DNA of 64,000 nucleotides from Turritopsis dohrnii (taxonomy: Eukaryota; Cnidaria; Hydrozoa; Anthoathecata; Oceaniidae): the NCBI GenBank assembly GCA_027922465.2, contig BQMF02000277.1, forward strand, positions 186,001 through 250,000. Reading direction: 5' to 3'. A model generated the notes under the pieces. It made no database searches. It saw only the letters and a list, made by a program, of their open reading frames with translations, and was not told the DNA's origin. Below, in pieces: positions 34,561 to 47,900 of the stretch (position 1 is the first letter of the stretch; every line of letters starts with the position of its first letter). Both the position numbers and the translations under genes were made by a program.

Positions 34561-34849
34561 AGTAAGTGTTAAATTAAACACTGAGTTAGATTAAACACTG
34601 AGTGAGAAGAAATCAATTAAATTTTGTTAAACTTGCTACCAAGCAAGAAGAAAGCAGAAGAAAGAGGAGTCCTAAATAAATTAGGATTGGGTTTTAGTCC
34701 TAATAACACACCAGTTCTAATGTATGTCATGCTTTTGAAGAAATCCAAAAATAAAATTTTAAATTAATGCAATGACTACAACAAAAACAAATCAATGCTC
34801 ACTTGCTGTGTTGTATTTCATTCTTTCAAATCCAGTCTCATCAGCTGCA

Positions 34850-36189
34850 AAGAAAATTCGAACTACCAATACACAGGAGACAGTGAAAAAGAGATAATCT
34901 GGTCTTAGTTTTATACCTGATTAAGATCATAATCTTTCACAGCCAAGCCTGAAGTTGAAGGGTTTTTTTTGACATCTAAAATTGAATTAGGATATATTAG
35001 AAAAAATGCAATCAGTTTTAGTCTTCGGTTTCATCATTGTGTTGCAATTCTTTTAAACTAGTTATACCCACTGTCTTGTTTCTGTGAAGAAGCATAGAGT
35101 CTACATTATTTCAGGTACCTGACAGAAAACTGCTCCTTAAAAATGCACTCCAAACACATGTTTTCCAAGAAGAAAGATATTCGCTCAAGTTAGTTTTATT
35201 ACTTCAAGTTTTGTATGTATACTTTGCAATGATCATGACAGATTATATAGACATAGGGAAGGTCATACAATGCAGTAATAATTGTTGTGATGAAAAATGA
35301 AAACGGAATTCCAGATGCAACACTGCTTTCCTTTTAACTTTGGTTTTTCACATTGTTTCTTTTATTCAAATGATGGGAAACTAGCCATGAAATAAGTTCT
35401 ACTTTTTAAACTGAATGCATTCAGAAAATACAAACAGGATATCTAAATATCTTTGATAAGCATTGCTACACCATTACCAAGAATTTGTATTTCTTTATTG
35501 GGAATGCCTGTTGATTTGGCAGCTCTGCTGCACACTTTTTTTATAAGAACAATTTTATAAGAACACGAGCCTCTGATATCAAAAAAGAATAACAATCTGA
35601 GACTCAAATCATTGTTCCAAAAATTAAGAACAGCCTGAGCCTGAATTTTCTTGTATAAGAACAATTCATGATGTGAATTGTCTCACTGGTAAATGGTTTA
35701 GAAGTTTGTTGTTGTTTTTTTCACCTTCAATAAATGTGCGAATAGGTCAATACCAAACAGCAACCATGCTTTTTACCAGTTGTTTTTAAAAAAGATTTAT
35801 TTCTATTTTACTGGAAGTTCCATAATAAGAACAAAATGAGGCTGAAATTTTAAACTGTGTTCTTAAAAAGAAGAACAAAATAAGAACAACTCAGGCTGAA
35901 AAAGGCTCCAAAAATAAGAACAGCCAGCCTCAGGTCAGATTTTACTGGTTCTTATAAAAAAAGCATGTAATATGGAATGAATGTGAATTAATAGCAGTGA
36001 CCAGGAAAACACTACCAAAATAATGTAACAATATCAGCGCAAATAATACTTTAAATAAAACTGCCACAACTCCAATAAACTTGTTGTGAAAACTTGTTGT
36101 ATTTTCATGTGCGATTGAAAAATTTTGAAACTCAATATTCAAATCTTTTGTCATTCCTTCAAACAACACTGGCCTTAAAGCTCTCTCCC
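34850..36189. other. Non-coding with AAGAAC-rich repeat
   Basis: The motif family ATAAGAACA/AAGAACAA with CAGCCTGAG/CTCAGGCTG recurs several times at about 35,540-35,960, apparently a degraded inverted-repeat element. A further possible exon-like segment on the minus strand (34,984-34,919, NPSTSGLAVKDYDLN) has splice-like borders, but its phase does not fit the exon at 34,844, so it is not called. Confidence 0.4.
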
Positions 36190-39160
36190 ACCCAATTATT
36201 TATTTATTTATTTATTTTTTTAAATGGGTTGCGCCCTGCAAGGTCGAAGCCACTACTAGGCAGAGAGCTACAAGATGAGAAAAGGAAGAAGAGTTATAAA
36301 GACAGAGCAAGGTGGCAGTTAACCTTGGATTTAAAAGATTGCAGATCATACTCAGCAGGAAAACAACTATGAGGGAGAGAATTCCAGAGGCGAGCAGTCC
36401 GAGGGAAAAAGCTAGATGAATAAAAGTTCTTATGGCATGTTGGGACCTGAACAGTCAAAGGATGAGAATTCGAAGAGAGACAAGTGTTTCGAGAGAAAGT
36501 CTTAGGAGAAGGGGTCAGTTGATGCAAGTCATCCGAACAATGCCCATGAAAGTATTTAACGAGACAGGGAAGCAACGTTTCTCCGATGTGAGAGGGGGTG
36601 AAGATTAGCATAAAGACCAGAGCCAACTAAGTTAACTAAGTGCTTCTGAATACGATCAAGAAGATGAAGACAATGAGCAAAGGCTCCAGCCCAAAGGTGG
36701 CAGCAATACTCAAGACAAGGGTAAATAGTGGCCTTAAACATGTAAATGATAGATTCAGCAGAAAGTAAGTGACGGGCCCGGAAAAGTGAGCCAACCTTCA
36801 CAGCAGACTCGATGTAAGAATTCCATGTGAAATTCTTTGTGAAGGTTAAACCTAGAAGACGAACATGAAATGACTCTGCGAGCTCACTTCTGTTCTTAAG
36901 AACAGAAGGAATGACAGGGTCCCTGAAGCGATTAATAGAGAGAAACTTAGTTTTCGAAGCATTGAAAGAAACCAACCATTTCTGACCCCTTTCAACTACT
37001 GTCCTAAGATCGACCTCCAACTCAGCAGCCATTTCAACCCTATCAAACAAGTCCTTAGTCCTTTCAAGAGACAAGTAAAGAGTAGTGTCATCAGCATAAA
37101 TAGCAAGTTTACTGAGAATACAATCGGGAAGGTCGTTGATGAAAATGAGAAAGAGGGTTGGACCAAGAACAGAACCTTGAGGCACCCCTGAATTAATAGA
37201 GTAAGAAGAAGACAAATGACCATTGAGAACTACCTTAATACTCCTGCCACTAAGAAAGGACTTAATAAGATTCAAGAGTGAACCAGAAATGCCATAAGAC
37301 TTCAACTTGTGAAGAAGGCCACGATGCCAAACCTTGTCGAATGCCTTAGAGATGTCAAGAGCAATAGCTTGTGTCTCACCACAAGCATTGAGGGACTGAC
37401 ATACGCGTTCAAAGATAACGGTCAGAGCATCAGCAGTGGAACAGCCAGAACGAAAACGGTACTGGTGATCAGAGAACAGATGAAGAGATTCCAGATGATG
37501 GGTGATGGAAGAGTTGATCAATGATTCGAAGATCTTACTTATAACAGATAGAAGACATAGGACGATAGCATAAAGGGTCTGATCTCTCACCAGAGTTTTT
37601 GAAAACAGGCACAACAGAAGCAATCTTCCAACAAGACGGAAAACAAGATTCATCGATGCACTTCCTGAATAGCCTGCAGAGTATGGGAGAGAGTTCAGGT
37701 AAGCATTTTTGCAGAACGATTACAAGGATTTCGTCGGGACCAGTAGCCTTAGAAGAGTTGAGAGAACTAATAACATCCTTAACCATCTTGGGAGTTATAT
37801 TCAGAGAAGACAAATCCACGTTAGTTCTGGGGTCAATATCAGGCAAAACATGACCAGTGTCATCGAGAGTGGAGTTCCTGCTGAACTGTTTAGCAAAGAG
37901 CTCTGCCTTACTAACAGCAGATGTCAACACCTCAGGGCCATTGACGAGTGGTGGAATCAATGACTTACCCTTATTAGAAAAGCTCCGATAGATACGCCAG
38001 AAATCACGAGACCCAATAGATTCAGATATGAGCCGATCATGGACCAGATTTCCATAGGTGCGTTTAGCCTCCTCAATGACTATTTTACAGTCGTTGCGAG
38101 CTCTGGTGAAAAGACGCCATCTACAACGTTAATAACGATGGAAAAAATGATTACGATGGGCAAAAGAACAAGGGGGTAGAGTGAGGTTTAACCTGATATT
38201 CACGAAAAGGAACAAATTCATCAATACCAACCTGAAACCAAGAAGAGATCTCCACTGCACACCTCTCTGCATCACAGGCAAAGATATGATCAACCGGCAG
38301 GTCACGAATCAGATCTCGAAAGCTGTCCCAGTCACCACGATGGTATGAATAAAGTTTGCGATGAGTAGGTGGATCATGTGGGCAACCGGAATTAAAGTCA
38401 ATGGCTACGTTAACAACAGAATGATCAGAATTACCTAAAGGAGCAGATGTTGATGTTTCGCAAATATTCAGGGTTAGACGAAAGGAATAGGTCAAGTAAA
38501 GAAGGCTCCTGATCAGCTTGATTAGGTACGCGAGTGGGAGAGTTCACAAGCTGAGTAAGAGAGTGAGAGATAGCAAAGTTGCAAGTGTCAATGCCAGATA
38601 GGGAGGTAGTGTGTGAAAATGGTAACCAGTCAGCATGATGGATATTGAAATCACCGAACACAAAGATATTAGCAGAAGGGTGAGTTATGAGAGCTTTATC
38701 AATATTTCCGAGATAGAATTGATGACGCTGCACGACAGAGAAGATAGGGAGCGATACATAAAGAAAAGATAACTAGTTGAATGCAAAAGAGAAAGACATA
38801 GACAGATGAAAGATTTGTCAGGAGATTCGAGATTCAATTGACGACTGACAGGAAGACAGTCACAAACATAGATGCCAAGATCGTGCATAAGAATAGATGA
38901 GTCCTTGCGATTAATAGGAAGAAAGCCAGGTACATCGAAGTCAGAAGAGCTAATAGAAGGGTTAAGATTGGTTTCACAAATAGCAAGAATGTCAGGAGAT
39001 GAGTTGGCTAGAAAAGATTCCAAATGAGAGAAGCTCCCACGAAGCCCACAAATACTAGAGAAGGAAAGTGAGAAAGGTGTTGGCGATTTACGAGTACCCG
39101 ATTTGGATTTACTAGAATTTGCCATTTTTTTCATAATGAGGAGAAAGAAATCCAAAGCAT
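36190..39160 (-). pseudogene. CR1/L2/jockey-type LINE, frameshifted
   Basis: Read on the minus strand from about 39,155, an AP-type endonuclease comes first (ICGLRGSFSHLESF, LAICETNLNPSI, FVFGDFNIHHADW near 38,660, GNSDHSVVNV near 38,430). A linker follows, then reverse transcriptase (NSSKATGPDEI near 37,750, ALDISKAFDKVWH near 37,350, GVPQGSVLGPTLFL near 37,180, catalytic YADDTT near 37,100) and the C-terminal RTARLWNSLPHSCFP segment near 36,390. The frame changes at least near 38,700, 38,470, 37,540 and 36,590. The 3' end is a TAAA/AATAAA tail (TTATTTATTTATTTATTT on the plus strand at 36,197-36,220), as in CR1/L2 elements. It is nearly full length but not functional. Confidence 0.9.
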
Positions 39161-39427
39161 TGTTGGCTGAAGAACTCCTGCTAGAGGATCATTTCAATAT
39201 AGGTTTGTTGTTAGCTATGAACCTATTGTCGTAACAAAAGCAATGCTGTGGCCTCTAAGGATGCAAACCAGTACAGCTGGAGTGCGCCGTCCAAGCGCAA
39301 CTTGGCACTACTACTGCAACGCCATTTTCCGACTGTTGATAGAGCAGCCTCTCTAAGTAGCTAGCAAAAAGTTCGGGCTCATGTACTACAAGTCAGCAAA
39401 GTACCAATCAGGTAAAACTACTATCCT
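39161..39427 (-). other. Probable LINE 5' untranslated region
   Basis: Continues upstream of the endonuclease frame and appears to be cut by the inverted-repeat element at 39,428. No separate gene is visible. Confidence 0.4.
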
Positions 39428-40685
39428 AAAGTCTGTTTAAAAATAGTGTGCACACTTTTAAGATTTGCTTACCATTTGCTCAATACTGAACCAATTTTAA
39501 CAAATTTGGTATCGTTGGATAGAAATTAAAAAGCGTAATATTCTACAAAAATAAAAAAAATAAAAAAAGAAAAGGAAAATGAAGAAAACAGAAGATGAAA
39601 AAAACAAACTTTTTATACAAAAGTCATGTATATTTGATTTTTATATCATCTGAAACCTTATTCTTTGATGATTTCAAAAATGTATATATTTAATGGAAAA
39701 TTTTCATTAGTTGTTGGAATATTGCAGCAAAGATGCTATTACTTGGAACATTTTAGACTTTTCAACCATTTGCAAATTTTAAAAAACCGGGGGTTACTTT
39801 ATAAATAATTTTATAGTAGATTTAGTTATACATTATTCAAAACTATTACATTTGATGTGAAAATAATGCTGAACTTATTGCAGTGCCCAGCGGAACCAAA
39901 CTTTATTGAGCCAAAACTTGATTTGATAAAATGGAATAGACAAAAAACCACTCAAACAGTGTTTTCAAGCATGAAATTATAACACTTAAAACGTTGTAGA
40001 AGTTTAAAGCATAGTTACATTATCATAAAACCTGTTTGTAGAAACATATTTCATGTCAGTTATAGATTCTCAGAAAAGAATTCCAGGCTCAATTATTGCT
40101 TTGGTTTTGCTTATTTTAGAGCCGATTTCAGCCTAGTGTTGCTTATAAAGGTGCTGTTTATTAAAAAAAGCGTGTATGTTTAAAATGTATGAAAATGTAA
40201 TGTAATGTTGTTATAGTGTAATCTAGACTTTGATTTGATTGATGTGATTTGTTTATTACTTTCACACCATACAAAATGTGTTAATGTTCTTGCTTAAGTA
40301 CAAGTATAATTACTGTGTTTTCAGATATTTCCCCGTCTTTCAAAAATCAACAAAACTGCCAAAATTTCAATATACCCTCAAAATGTATCATAATAAACAA
40401 GAACTAATAAAAATTTTCCGTTAAATATATATATTTTTGAAATCGCCAAAGAGTAAGGTTTCCAATGATATAAAAATCAAATGCATATGACTTTCGTATA
40501 AAAAGTTTGTTTTTTTCATCTTCTGTTTTCTTCATTTTCTTTTTCTTTATAAGGTTTTTTATTTCTGTAGAATATTGTGCCTTTTAATGTCTATCCAACG
40601 ATACCAAATTTGTTAAAATTGGTTCAGAATTGAGCAAATGACAAGCAAATCTTAAAAGTGTGCACACTATTTTTAAACAGACTTT
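39428..40685. mobile_element. 1.26-kb element with about 290-bp inverted arms
   Basis: The left arm starts AAAGTCTGTTTAAAAATAGT (39,428). The right arm ends ACTATTTTTAAACAGACTTT (40,685). The arms match inward to about 39,720 and 40,400, including ACTTTTTATACAAAAGTCAT against ATGACTTTCGTATAAAAAGT. The centre (39,725-40,395) is non-coding. It is a foldback or MITE-type element with no transposase, and I could not identify a target-site duplication. Confidence 0.85.
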
Positions 40686-40920
40686 AACACCCTCAACATA
40701 GATAACTAAGAAGCAGTATTGAAAATAGACTCAAGCATTTGTCAGACAGTCAAGCTCAACAAGGAGACGGGTGTTCATCATCCTAGAGTAGATATAGCAC
40801 TGCAAGCAGCACGAAGTAGGGGTACTAGCCGGGTGGTATCTCTACCTGCCCCTAAAGACAATTATGGCTTGCCAACCAGGTGTTTTTATCGAGACAAAGC
40901 TGAGGAATCCTTCCCCTCCA

Positions 40921-41671
40921 TTAAGCAAGAACTTTTAAGTCAACAGCATTCTCAGGACAGCTTGTTGTAAACACAGTCAAATTCAGCGATCCAAGAGAAC
41001 TACCAGCATCAACATTTTTCAGTTTGCCTTCAACACAATGGATTAATGATAAAGTCTGAAACTTTCTACCAATTTGAGAATTTTCGGATAAAATCTCGTA
41101 ATTCTTCTTTGATTTCAATTCCTGTGCAAAGGATTGAAGACTTTGTAATGGATCACCAGACGAAGGACATAACTTGCCAAAAGCACAAGCATATTCTTCT
41201 TTCTTTTGTTTCAGAATATCAACTATTTTTTCTTCTTCTTTCTCAGATTTCTTAAGAAAACTACAAAGTAGCTTAACTTTTCTTTTATTCAACTCTTCTT
41301 TAAGTATCTTTTAAAAATCATTAAACTTCTCAAATTCTTTTACATATGAAATATTAGCTTTCGTAAAGCGTTTTTCCACATTTTCAAGAGTACGACTGTT
41401 TTTTGTGTGCTCGATGGTAACAATAGGTACATATAAGCTTCTCACCACAGTCCATGCAAACATGCTTAAAATATGACTGATGTGTCATACAGAATGCTTC
41501 CAATTCGGCAGATCTTGAATCAAACTTTGCACGAACAAAATGATTATCCTCACACAAGTGTTCATCTTTACAGTCTTTACATAATTTCTTACTGCAAACA
41601 CTGCAGGAGAAAAACACCAAGTTATCAGTCATACTTGCCATTACATGGCGGTGGGTTTCTAAACAGTCAAT
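40921..41671 (-). pseudogene. TRIM-type B-box and coiled-coil exons, decayed
   Basis: 41,671-41,384 encodes two B-box zinc fingers: CSVCSKKLCKDCKDEHLCED, then a B-box2 from FCMTHQSYF to CMDCGEKLICTYCYHRAH. Directly after RAH the frame breaks in a CACACAAAAAAC run, and the continuing frame has the coiled-coil start (NSRTLENVEKRFTKANISY). That frame meets a TAA at about 41,310 before KILKEELNKRKVKLLC. A further frame (41,292-40,921) continues the coiled coil and ends in a stop at 40,921. A shift plus a stop within one domain indicate a pseudogene. An acceptor TGTTTAG precedes the B-box exon. Confidence 0.75.
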
Positions 41672-44600
41672 GACAAAGGTTATAACATCACGAAATAAGG
41701 AATTTTAAATAAAAAAAAAATCATAACAAATTTACTGATAGAAAAAAATAAGAAGAACAATGAAATAAAAGTTTCAAATGCTTGCAGTCTGGCCCTTTTG
41801 ATATTGGTGTCTTAAGAGCAACTGTTTCTAAGAATCAGACAATTTCTGTACATCATGATAGTGACCATCTCAAAATTACTTTATTTTGAGATATTTTGTT
41901 GCTTATGTTGCAATTAGTAACTGTGCCAAATATTTTGCTCTAAATTCGTCTTGGCTGAGTTACGGCCTCATGAAATTGGAGCCACTGGACCAATAAATCA
42001 TGAAAACCAAATTGGAAGTTTTTGAAGGTTATCATTTTTAAAAAGAAACACATGCACAAAGTTTTTACAATCAATATTACTTCAAAACTAAGTGGGGAAC
42101 AAGCATTTATGAGAAAACCAGTTTATTTATTATGGCGTTGCTAAATATCATGCCTTCAAATCACGCTTTTGTACTGTGTGGTGTAAACTTTGAGATCTGT
42201 TATCTGGTGATGTAATTATATTCATATATTCAACTATACATGTTGATAGAACCATGCCTCTGGACAATATATTTTTGCAATAAGATTCATGTGCACTCCA
42301 CCAATGGCTTGGTAATAATGAATAAAAATGTGTTTGCCTTAGACTGGTGAGATATTTCAAGCAAAAAAATCATGTGCACTGTTTCTAATCTCTTTTAAAT
42401 GAACTGCAAAGTTGTGAAAAAAAAACATAAATTTTAGTCAATGAAACTTCATTAAAGGAGAAGTACCTTTTTAAGGGAATTAAATTGGAATTAATTTTCG
42501 CAAATTTCGCGAGTCTTACAAAAAGTGGCTCTTAAGTATATATTATTATTTACATAACAACATGACGTTACATTTAATTATTATCATTTGAATGTGGCTT
42601 AATTCAAACTTCCATGAATTCAGTGATTATGTTAATGATTATAGATAGATTACCTACGTGAATTCTGTGTATCAAAATAAGTGAAAAATCTAGTTAAATT
42701 AAAAGAAACAAAATCTAAAATAGCGCAACATTTGAATCGTTTTCAGAATCTTCTATTTTTTCTTGATATTTATTTCAAAATACAAGTTACAGTAAAAAGG
42801 ATATATAATGTAATGTTGATAGTTTATTTATTCAATTTCCGCGCTTTTAGACGTAGGAAATTGTTTGGTTTACACATTCTATCTCTAGTCTGTGTCACAG
42901 TTTTTTGGCTTTTCGGGAAAGTCCACTCGGATTTCGAATTGTTTGTTTATTCAGAATAGTTAATGACAGACCCAAAACTCTATCCTAAATGTTATACAAA
43001 GAGCCACTTTCAATATTAATTCATAAAAATATTAAATTTTTTATACTTTTGGAATACTTTTAGAGGTTATTTTAGTTGTTGAAAACTTCCTAATTCAATC
43101 TTTAAAATTTTTATTATCAAGTCCGTAAAATATGCACACAGAGCACGTGAAAGACTTTCAAACCGATTTTGTTATGTTTTGAAGAAGTTGTAGAAGTAGC
43201 GACGTAGAAGCATGGAAGAAGAATTTTAAGACTTCTTCCCTGTCTTTATCTACTATTGCAATCAAAATATTATCATGAGAACATTCCTTATAGAGGAAAC
43301 ATTGACATTCAGCTGACTGGGAAAAATTCCTAAAAAGAAGATGAAGGTCTGACAATTTACAAAACTGTAATGTGAAAATATCACAGCAGAAATGTATATA
43401 TGTAGTATCAACAATACTGGTGAATAATTATATCAATAAATGCATGAAACTTGCTCATTTCATTTAATAAATGTTACACTGGAAGTTGAAGATATTGAAA
43501 AAAGTAAACAAATGAAATCGTCATAAAGCACAAATTACCTACTTCTCGCTTGTGAGTGAATTGACCCATCTGTCTACACAACACTGATACAAACCGAAAG
43601 TATAAACATCATGCGCAAGATATTGGTGAATGATTTGTCTAATAAAACTGGTTTTTTTGGCTCTGAAACCTCCGAAATGAATTGAAAAGTGGTTGAGATT
43701 AAGTTTAATATATAAAAGTAATTTGGGGAATTCCAGACTATATCAAATTATTAGTCACTGTACGATACTCGGTCAAGTTATCACTGTATGGGACTGATTA
43801 GTGTTAAATTCACATTTGAAAAGATGACATTGTTCAAAATAATCTGAAAACCACTCGATGGAAGCACAATGATTCAGGAAAACAAACTTTGGATGATGAT
43901 TAAAATCCAAGCAATTATATACATACAATGAGATCACTAAAGCCTTGTGAAAATTTGAATTTTAATATGTTGTAGGACACTATTATGTTTGGAGAGAGCA
44001 TTGTAATACGGATTCTAACAAAGTTTTATTGTGTCATTTGTCTTTTCGTGCCGCACATTTGTGTTATTCATAAACTCCATGAAAAGATTCAAGTAGTAAT
44101 ATGCAGACACTGGTGGATCTAGAGGGTAGTCGTAACTTGTGGAGAAGTGCTTTAACATAATTTGTAAATTCAGTTTATAATTATCAATAGGATTATTTGA
44201 ACGTTTTTCTTTTATGTTTGAATTGCACTCTCTTCTTGTAACATTCTGAACTGTCATGGATTAAAAATCCTCAAGTTTGAATTGTCAAAGTTTATCCTGC
44301 ATCCAAGTAATGAACAATTTCATGTAATGTTTACTTGAATATGTTATCAAATTCACATTTCTGGAAAAATTTGGAAGGTTTGCACAAAGAACAAGGTCCT
44401 GATGTTAAATTTGGCAGTCACTTTTGCAGATTTAATCATAAATAGATGAGGTCTTCAGTTTTTAAACAAGTTTAACCTATTTTAAATCATTTGGTTGTGA
44501 TAGATTTAATACTGTTGATGTCAATACAATTGTGAAAGTCTTCAATGCATACAGCTTCTTATTTCAAATGATTTTGGTTCACTTATATCAAATTTTATTC

Positions 44601-44900
44601 TCCATGTGAACCACAAGTTATATTTTGGGAATTGTGATAGACTTGCAAGCAGCAAGAAAAGAATGGATAGTCATTCAGATATTTTGAAAATTAGGCTAAA
44701 GCAATTTCCTCTAGGCCTGATGCGGAAATTGTTCAAGCCATGAGGCTTTTAGTTCTTTTTATTCTAGTTATTTAGTTATTTTTGACACTGGACATTGCAA
44801 TAGCCAATAACACTTGAAAAGAATATTCTTAAAATAATAAGAAAAGATTTAAAAAATAGCAGGGTGGGGTTGATTCAAAGGGGACATCTATATAGTTCAC
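41672..44900. other. Introns or intergenic DNA, no gene seen
   Basis: AT-rich. The plus-strand frame at 42,681-42,959 contains one hydrophobic stretch (LHILSLVCVTVFWLF), but no splice context or homology supports it. No transposon ends recognised until the hAT element. Confidence 0.4.
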
Positions 44901-47900
44901 CAGGCTTTTCACGGAATAAAAAGCAACGAGATTGAAGAAAAGGTCTCGTAAATAACACATCGCGCGCGAAAATTTAGGCAAATCGCTCTCGTTAATCAAT
45001 TTTGACGCGCGCGATTTTTAAATTTTGCTATAAACACTCGTCAAAAATGAGAATTACTCAGGTCTTTTCAAACATTCAGACAACTACAAAAATTATGTTC
45101 GGCACCCTTAGAAAGTTTCAAACTTCCTCTACCTACTTCCATAACGGAATCAGCCGATTTGCTTGTACTAGGAAAGTAGGCGGAGCCACTCCGAACACTA
45201 ATAATGTAGAATCCTAGGGGTTCTGACTGACTTTCCTTTCGCCACTACCCCCATTCCTCGAAGACGAAAAGTTCGGTAATATACCACTAGTTTCAGTCAG
45301 ACTGATTTCCGTTTTTTATTCATGATGGTAAGCGATAAGAACATTAAGAATTTTTACGATACGATCGCTAATTGGTGTTTCGGAAAGCAAGTTGAAGAAA
45401 TGGAAATCAGAGGTGAACTTAAAACCATCATATTCCACCATTGAAAACGATGTTTTTGACACCACCATTTTAGAAATCCTAAGTGTGTCTCCAAATATTT
45501 AAATTAATCCTCAATATCACTGCTGCTGCTGCTTGACGAGCTGCTGGCACTGCTGGAGTCATCGCTAGACTCATACTCGATTTCAGAATCACTGCTTTCT
45601 TCTGTGGGTTCAACATAAACTGGAACTGGAAGATCATTGGGTGTTTCAGCGGTGGCTTGTGTTTTCTGTTTCTTTTTTGCAGGTTCAAGATTTGTGCTCC
45701 GTTTCCTTCGTTTCTCGCAGTAAATTTGCAGTGCGCGGATAATTATATCCTCTCTTTCTTTTGGACTCCAATTCGAGTCATTCCCTTTAATGATCATGAT
45801 ATTTTCGATTATATCATGTTTTGTGTGGCATCTTCGATCAGTGATGATTTGAGTCAGGATCGAAAAGGCTCGCTCGACGGTTGAGTTTGAACCTGATGTG
45901 GCAAATAGAAGCTGCCCAAGGATACTCAGCTGTGGGTATTCGTCGTTTCGTTTGGTTATGACCATTTTCCAGAGATTTTTGGCAGAGAAGTTGGGGTAAT
46001 TTTCACGCACGCATATCTGAAACGATCGCCATTCTTCAATTGCTTTTTGGAGATCAAACTGTTGGTGATCCAGTGGCTGGGTGAAATGGTCGTGAAGAAA
46101 CTTGATTTGATCTTCTCCATAATTTGACACTGCTTCGTTCCAATACTTTTGGTCGAAAAACTTGATATTTTGGTACACGGGATTGTCTTCTAAGTCTTCA
46201 AAACGTTTTGAAAGAGCTTTCTTAACAGCGTTAGATGCCTTGGCAATCTGGGATCGTGCAATGCTAACACAGTTCTTTGAATGTGTAAGACCATCAACAC
46301 TCACAAAGATCCTCTCTTGGTTCGATTCTTTCCGTCGTTTGTGTCCTGATTTGAGAAACATTCTATCGATGGTGCATTTTCCTCTTCCCTCTTCAGAGAT
46401 ATTGAAATATTTCAATCTGCCGTTAGGGTTGTCATTATCAATGAATTGCTCAATCTTCGAGATGGTAATCTTGATGGATGTTTCGATCTCAAACGGAAGC
46501 AAATCTTCCTTTTCAAAAACGAGAGAAGAAATCGACACCATTTCGATCACATCCAAAAACGCAGCAGCTCGAAGCAACTCTCTGACATCCATAAACTTCT
46601 TGAGTAGCCCTGATATCTTTGCACGGGTTTTGTGTGAGGTTGTTGTTATTTCTGCATTGCGGTAAGCTGTTACAAAGGCCGGCCATAAGTGCAGCAGACG
46701 AGTGAATCCTTTCTTCCTATGATTAACGAATCTTGTACCATGACACTTTGGTAAAGAATAGTATGTGATGTCCAAAGCTTCGCAAGCGTGACGTAATTCA
46801 GACTTCAATACTCCTGAATTTTTAAGAAGATAAAAGTTATTTCGGTAAAATCTTTCAGCTTTTTTGAAGTATTTTATGTCCATTGCTTCTTTAACAGCGA
46901 GCTCGATCCGATGATTTGCACAATGAATTTTCAACAACCATGGCCTTGTTTCAGAAAGCTGTGTTAGAACACCACGAAAGCGACCAAAGTTGACGCTTGC
47001 TCCGTCAGCTGTAGCAGCAATGAGTTTCAGTTGATAGGCGTCACCACTTAGACCATAAACTTTTTCGTAAGTGTAATCGACAGCTTTCTTCACAGATTCA
47101 GCATTAACACCTTCAAAATAAATTGAAATGAATAAGTACTTTCGTTTCGTTTTTAAATTCGAGATTCGTTTTACGTTTTTAAATTTGTTCCCTTTTGAAA
47201 TAAAACCTACACGGTATATACATGGTACCTCCAAATTCCGACATTTTTGCCAAAGATGTCACAAAATATGTAGGGATTCCATTTCTTTCTGTTCTTGTTA
47301 AAATCAATTCCATATCGTCACCCGTTTTCCTAGTTTGCGACCCATCAGAAAGAGTTGACATAAACTTTGACTCCACGAGGATGGCAGCCACTTTCTCTTT
47401 AACTGCTGCTGAAATTGCTGTGATGAATTCTCTGGCGGCTCTACCGTCATCGCATCCTTGCAGAAGCTTGACGCCATTTTCCTTTTGGCATTTGACAAGG
47501 ATCTTGAAGTGGGAGAGAGGCATTGTGGGGTTCATCGCAAGTTCATATGCAGTTCGTAGCAATTTGGTGTATGCTGCATTGCTGTTGTCATTTATCTGAT
47601 TAAAGATGTTTGATTGTCTGAGACCTCCGGATGACCTGGGGTATATAAAAAAAACCCAGGGAAATAGGGAAAGGGCAAAGCAACAGAGAAAAAAAATATT
47701 CAAAACCCTTTTTTCTAATTAAAACATGATTAAAATATACTGAGAGAAAAGCAAGACGAAGTTAACCTACGAGGGGAGTTTTAAACCATCTTCTTTAGTT
47801 TCCTCGTGGTCAATGGCAATTTTGTGAGCTTTTCCGTTGAAGTGACGTGTCACAGTATGCTTTGTCACATTATTCGTTCCCTTTACATATTGTAACATTG

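Larger units (their letters stand above)
29205..34844 (-). pseudogene. Second eIF4G exon block with eIF4E-binding motif, partly duplicated and broken
   Basis: Exons on the minus strand: 34,844-34,803 (DETGFERMKYNTA); 31,981-31,815 (NRFKELEDKEDVLLSAF ... SPEDETWEKK); 30,640-30,544 (EESIEKEVITNADIEE); 30,418-30,253 (DMPLSNDKEKLQ, then YDRDFLLKFQF, then HEPTRALVPGQ); 30,170-29,951 ([11 protein letters not shown]...). The third, fourth and fifth recur at 29,740-29,644, 29,518-29,353 and 29,270-29,205. YDRDFLL fits the eIF4E-binding pattern YxxxxL-phi, and LEDKEDVLLSAF plus DETWEKK match the order of conserved segments before that site in animal eIF4G. Phases agree along the chain. The exon at 30,170 has TGA where the intact copy at 18,788 has CGA, and the one at 29,270 is frameshifted and truncated. 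No MIF4G exon of its own follows. Confidence 0.8.

Noticed and set aside
34919..34984. Possible extra eIF4G exon on the minus strand
   Set aside because: Splice-like borders exist, but its only open frame ends in phase 0 while the next exon needs phase 1.
40719..40970. 83-codon plus-strand frame
   Set aside because: Overlaps the end of the decayed TRIM coiled-coil on the other strand and has no recognisable domain.
42681..42959. Frame with one possible membrane segment
   Set aside because: Single hydrophobic stretch in AT-rich DNA, no supporting splice sites or family resemblance.
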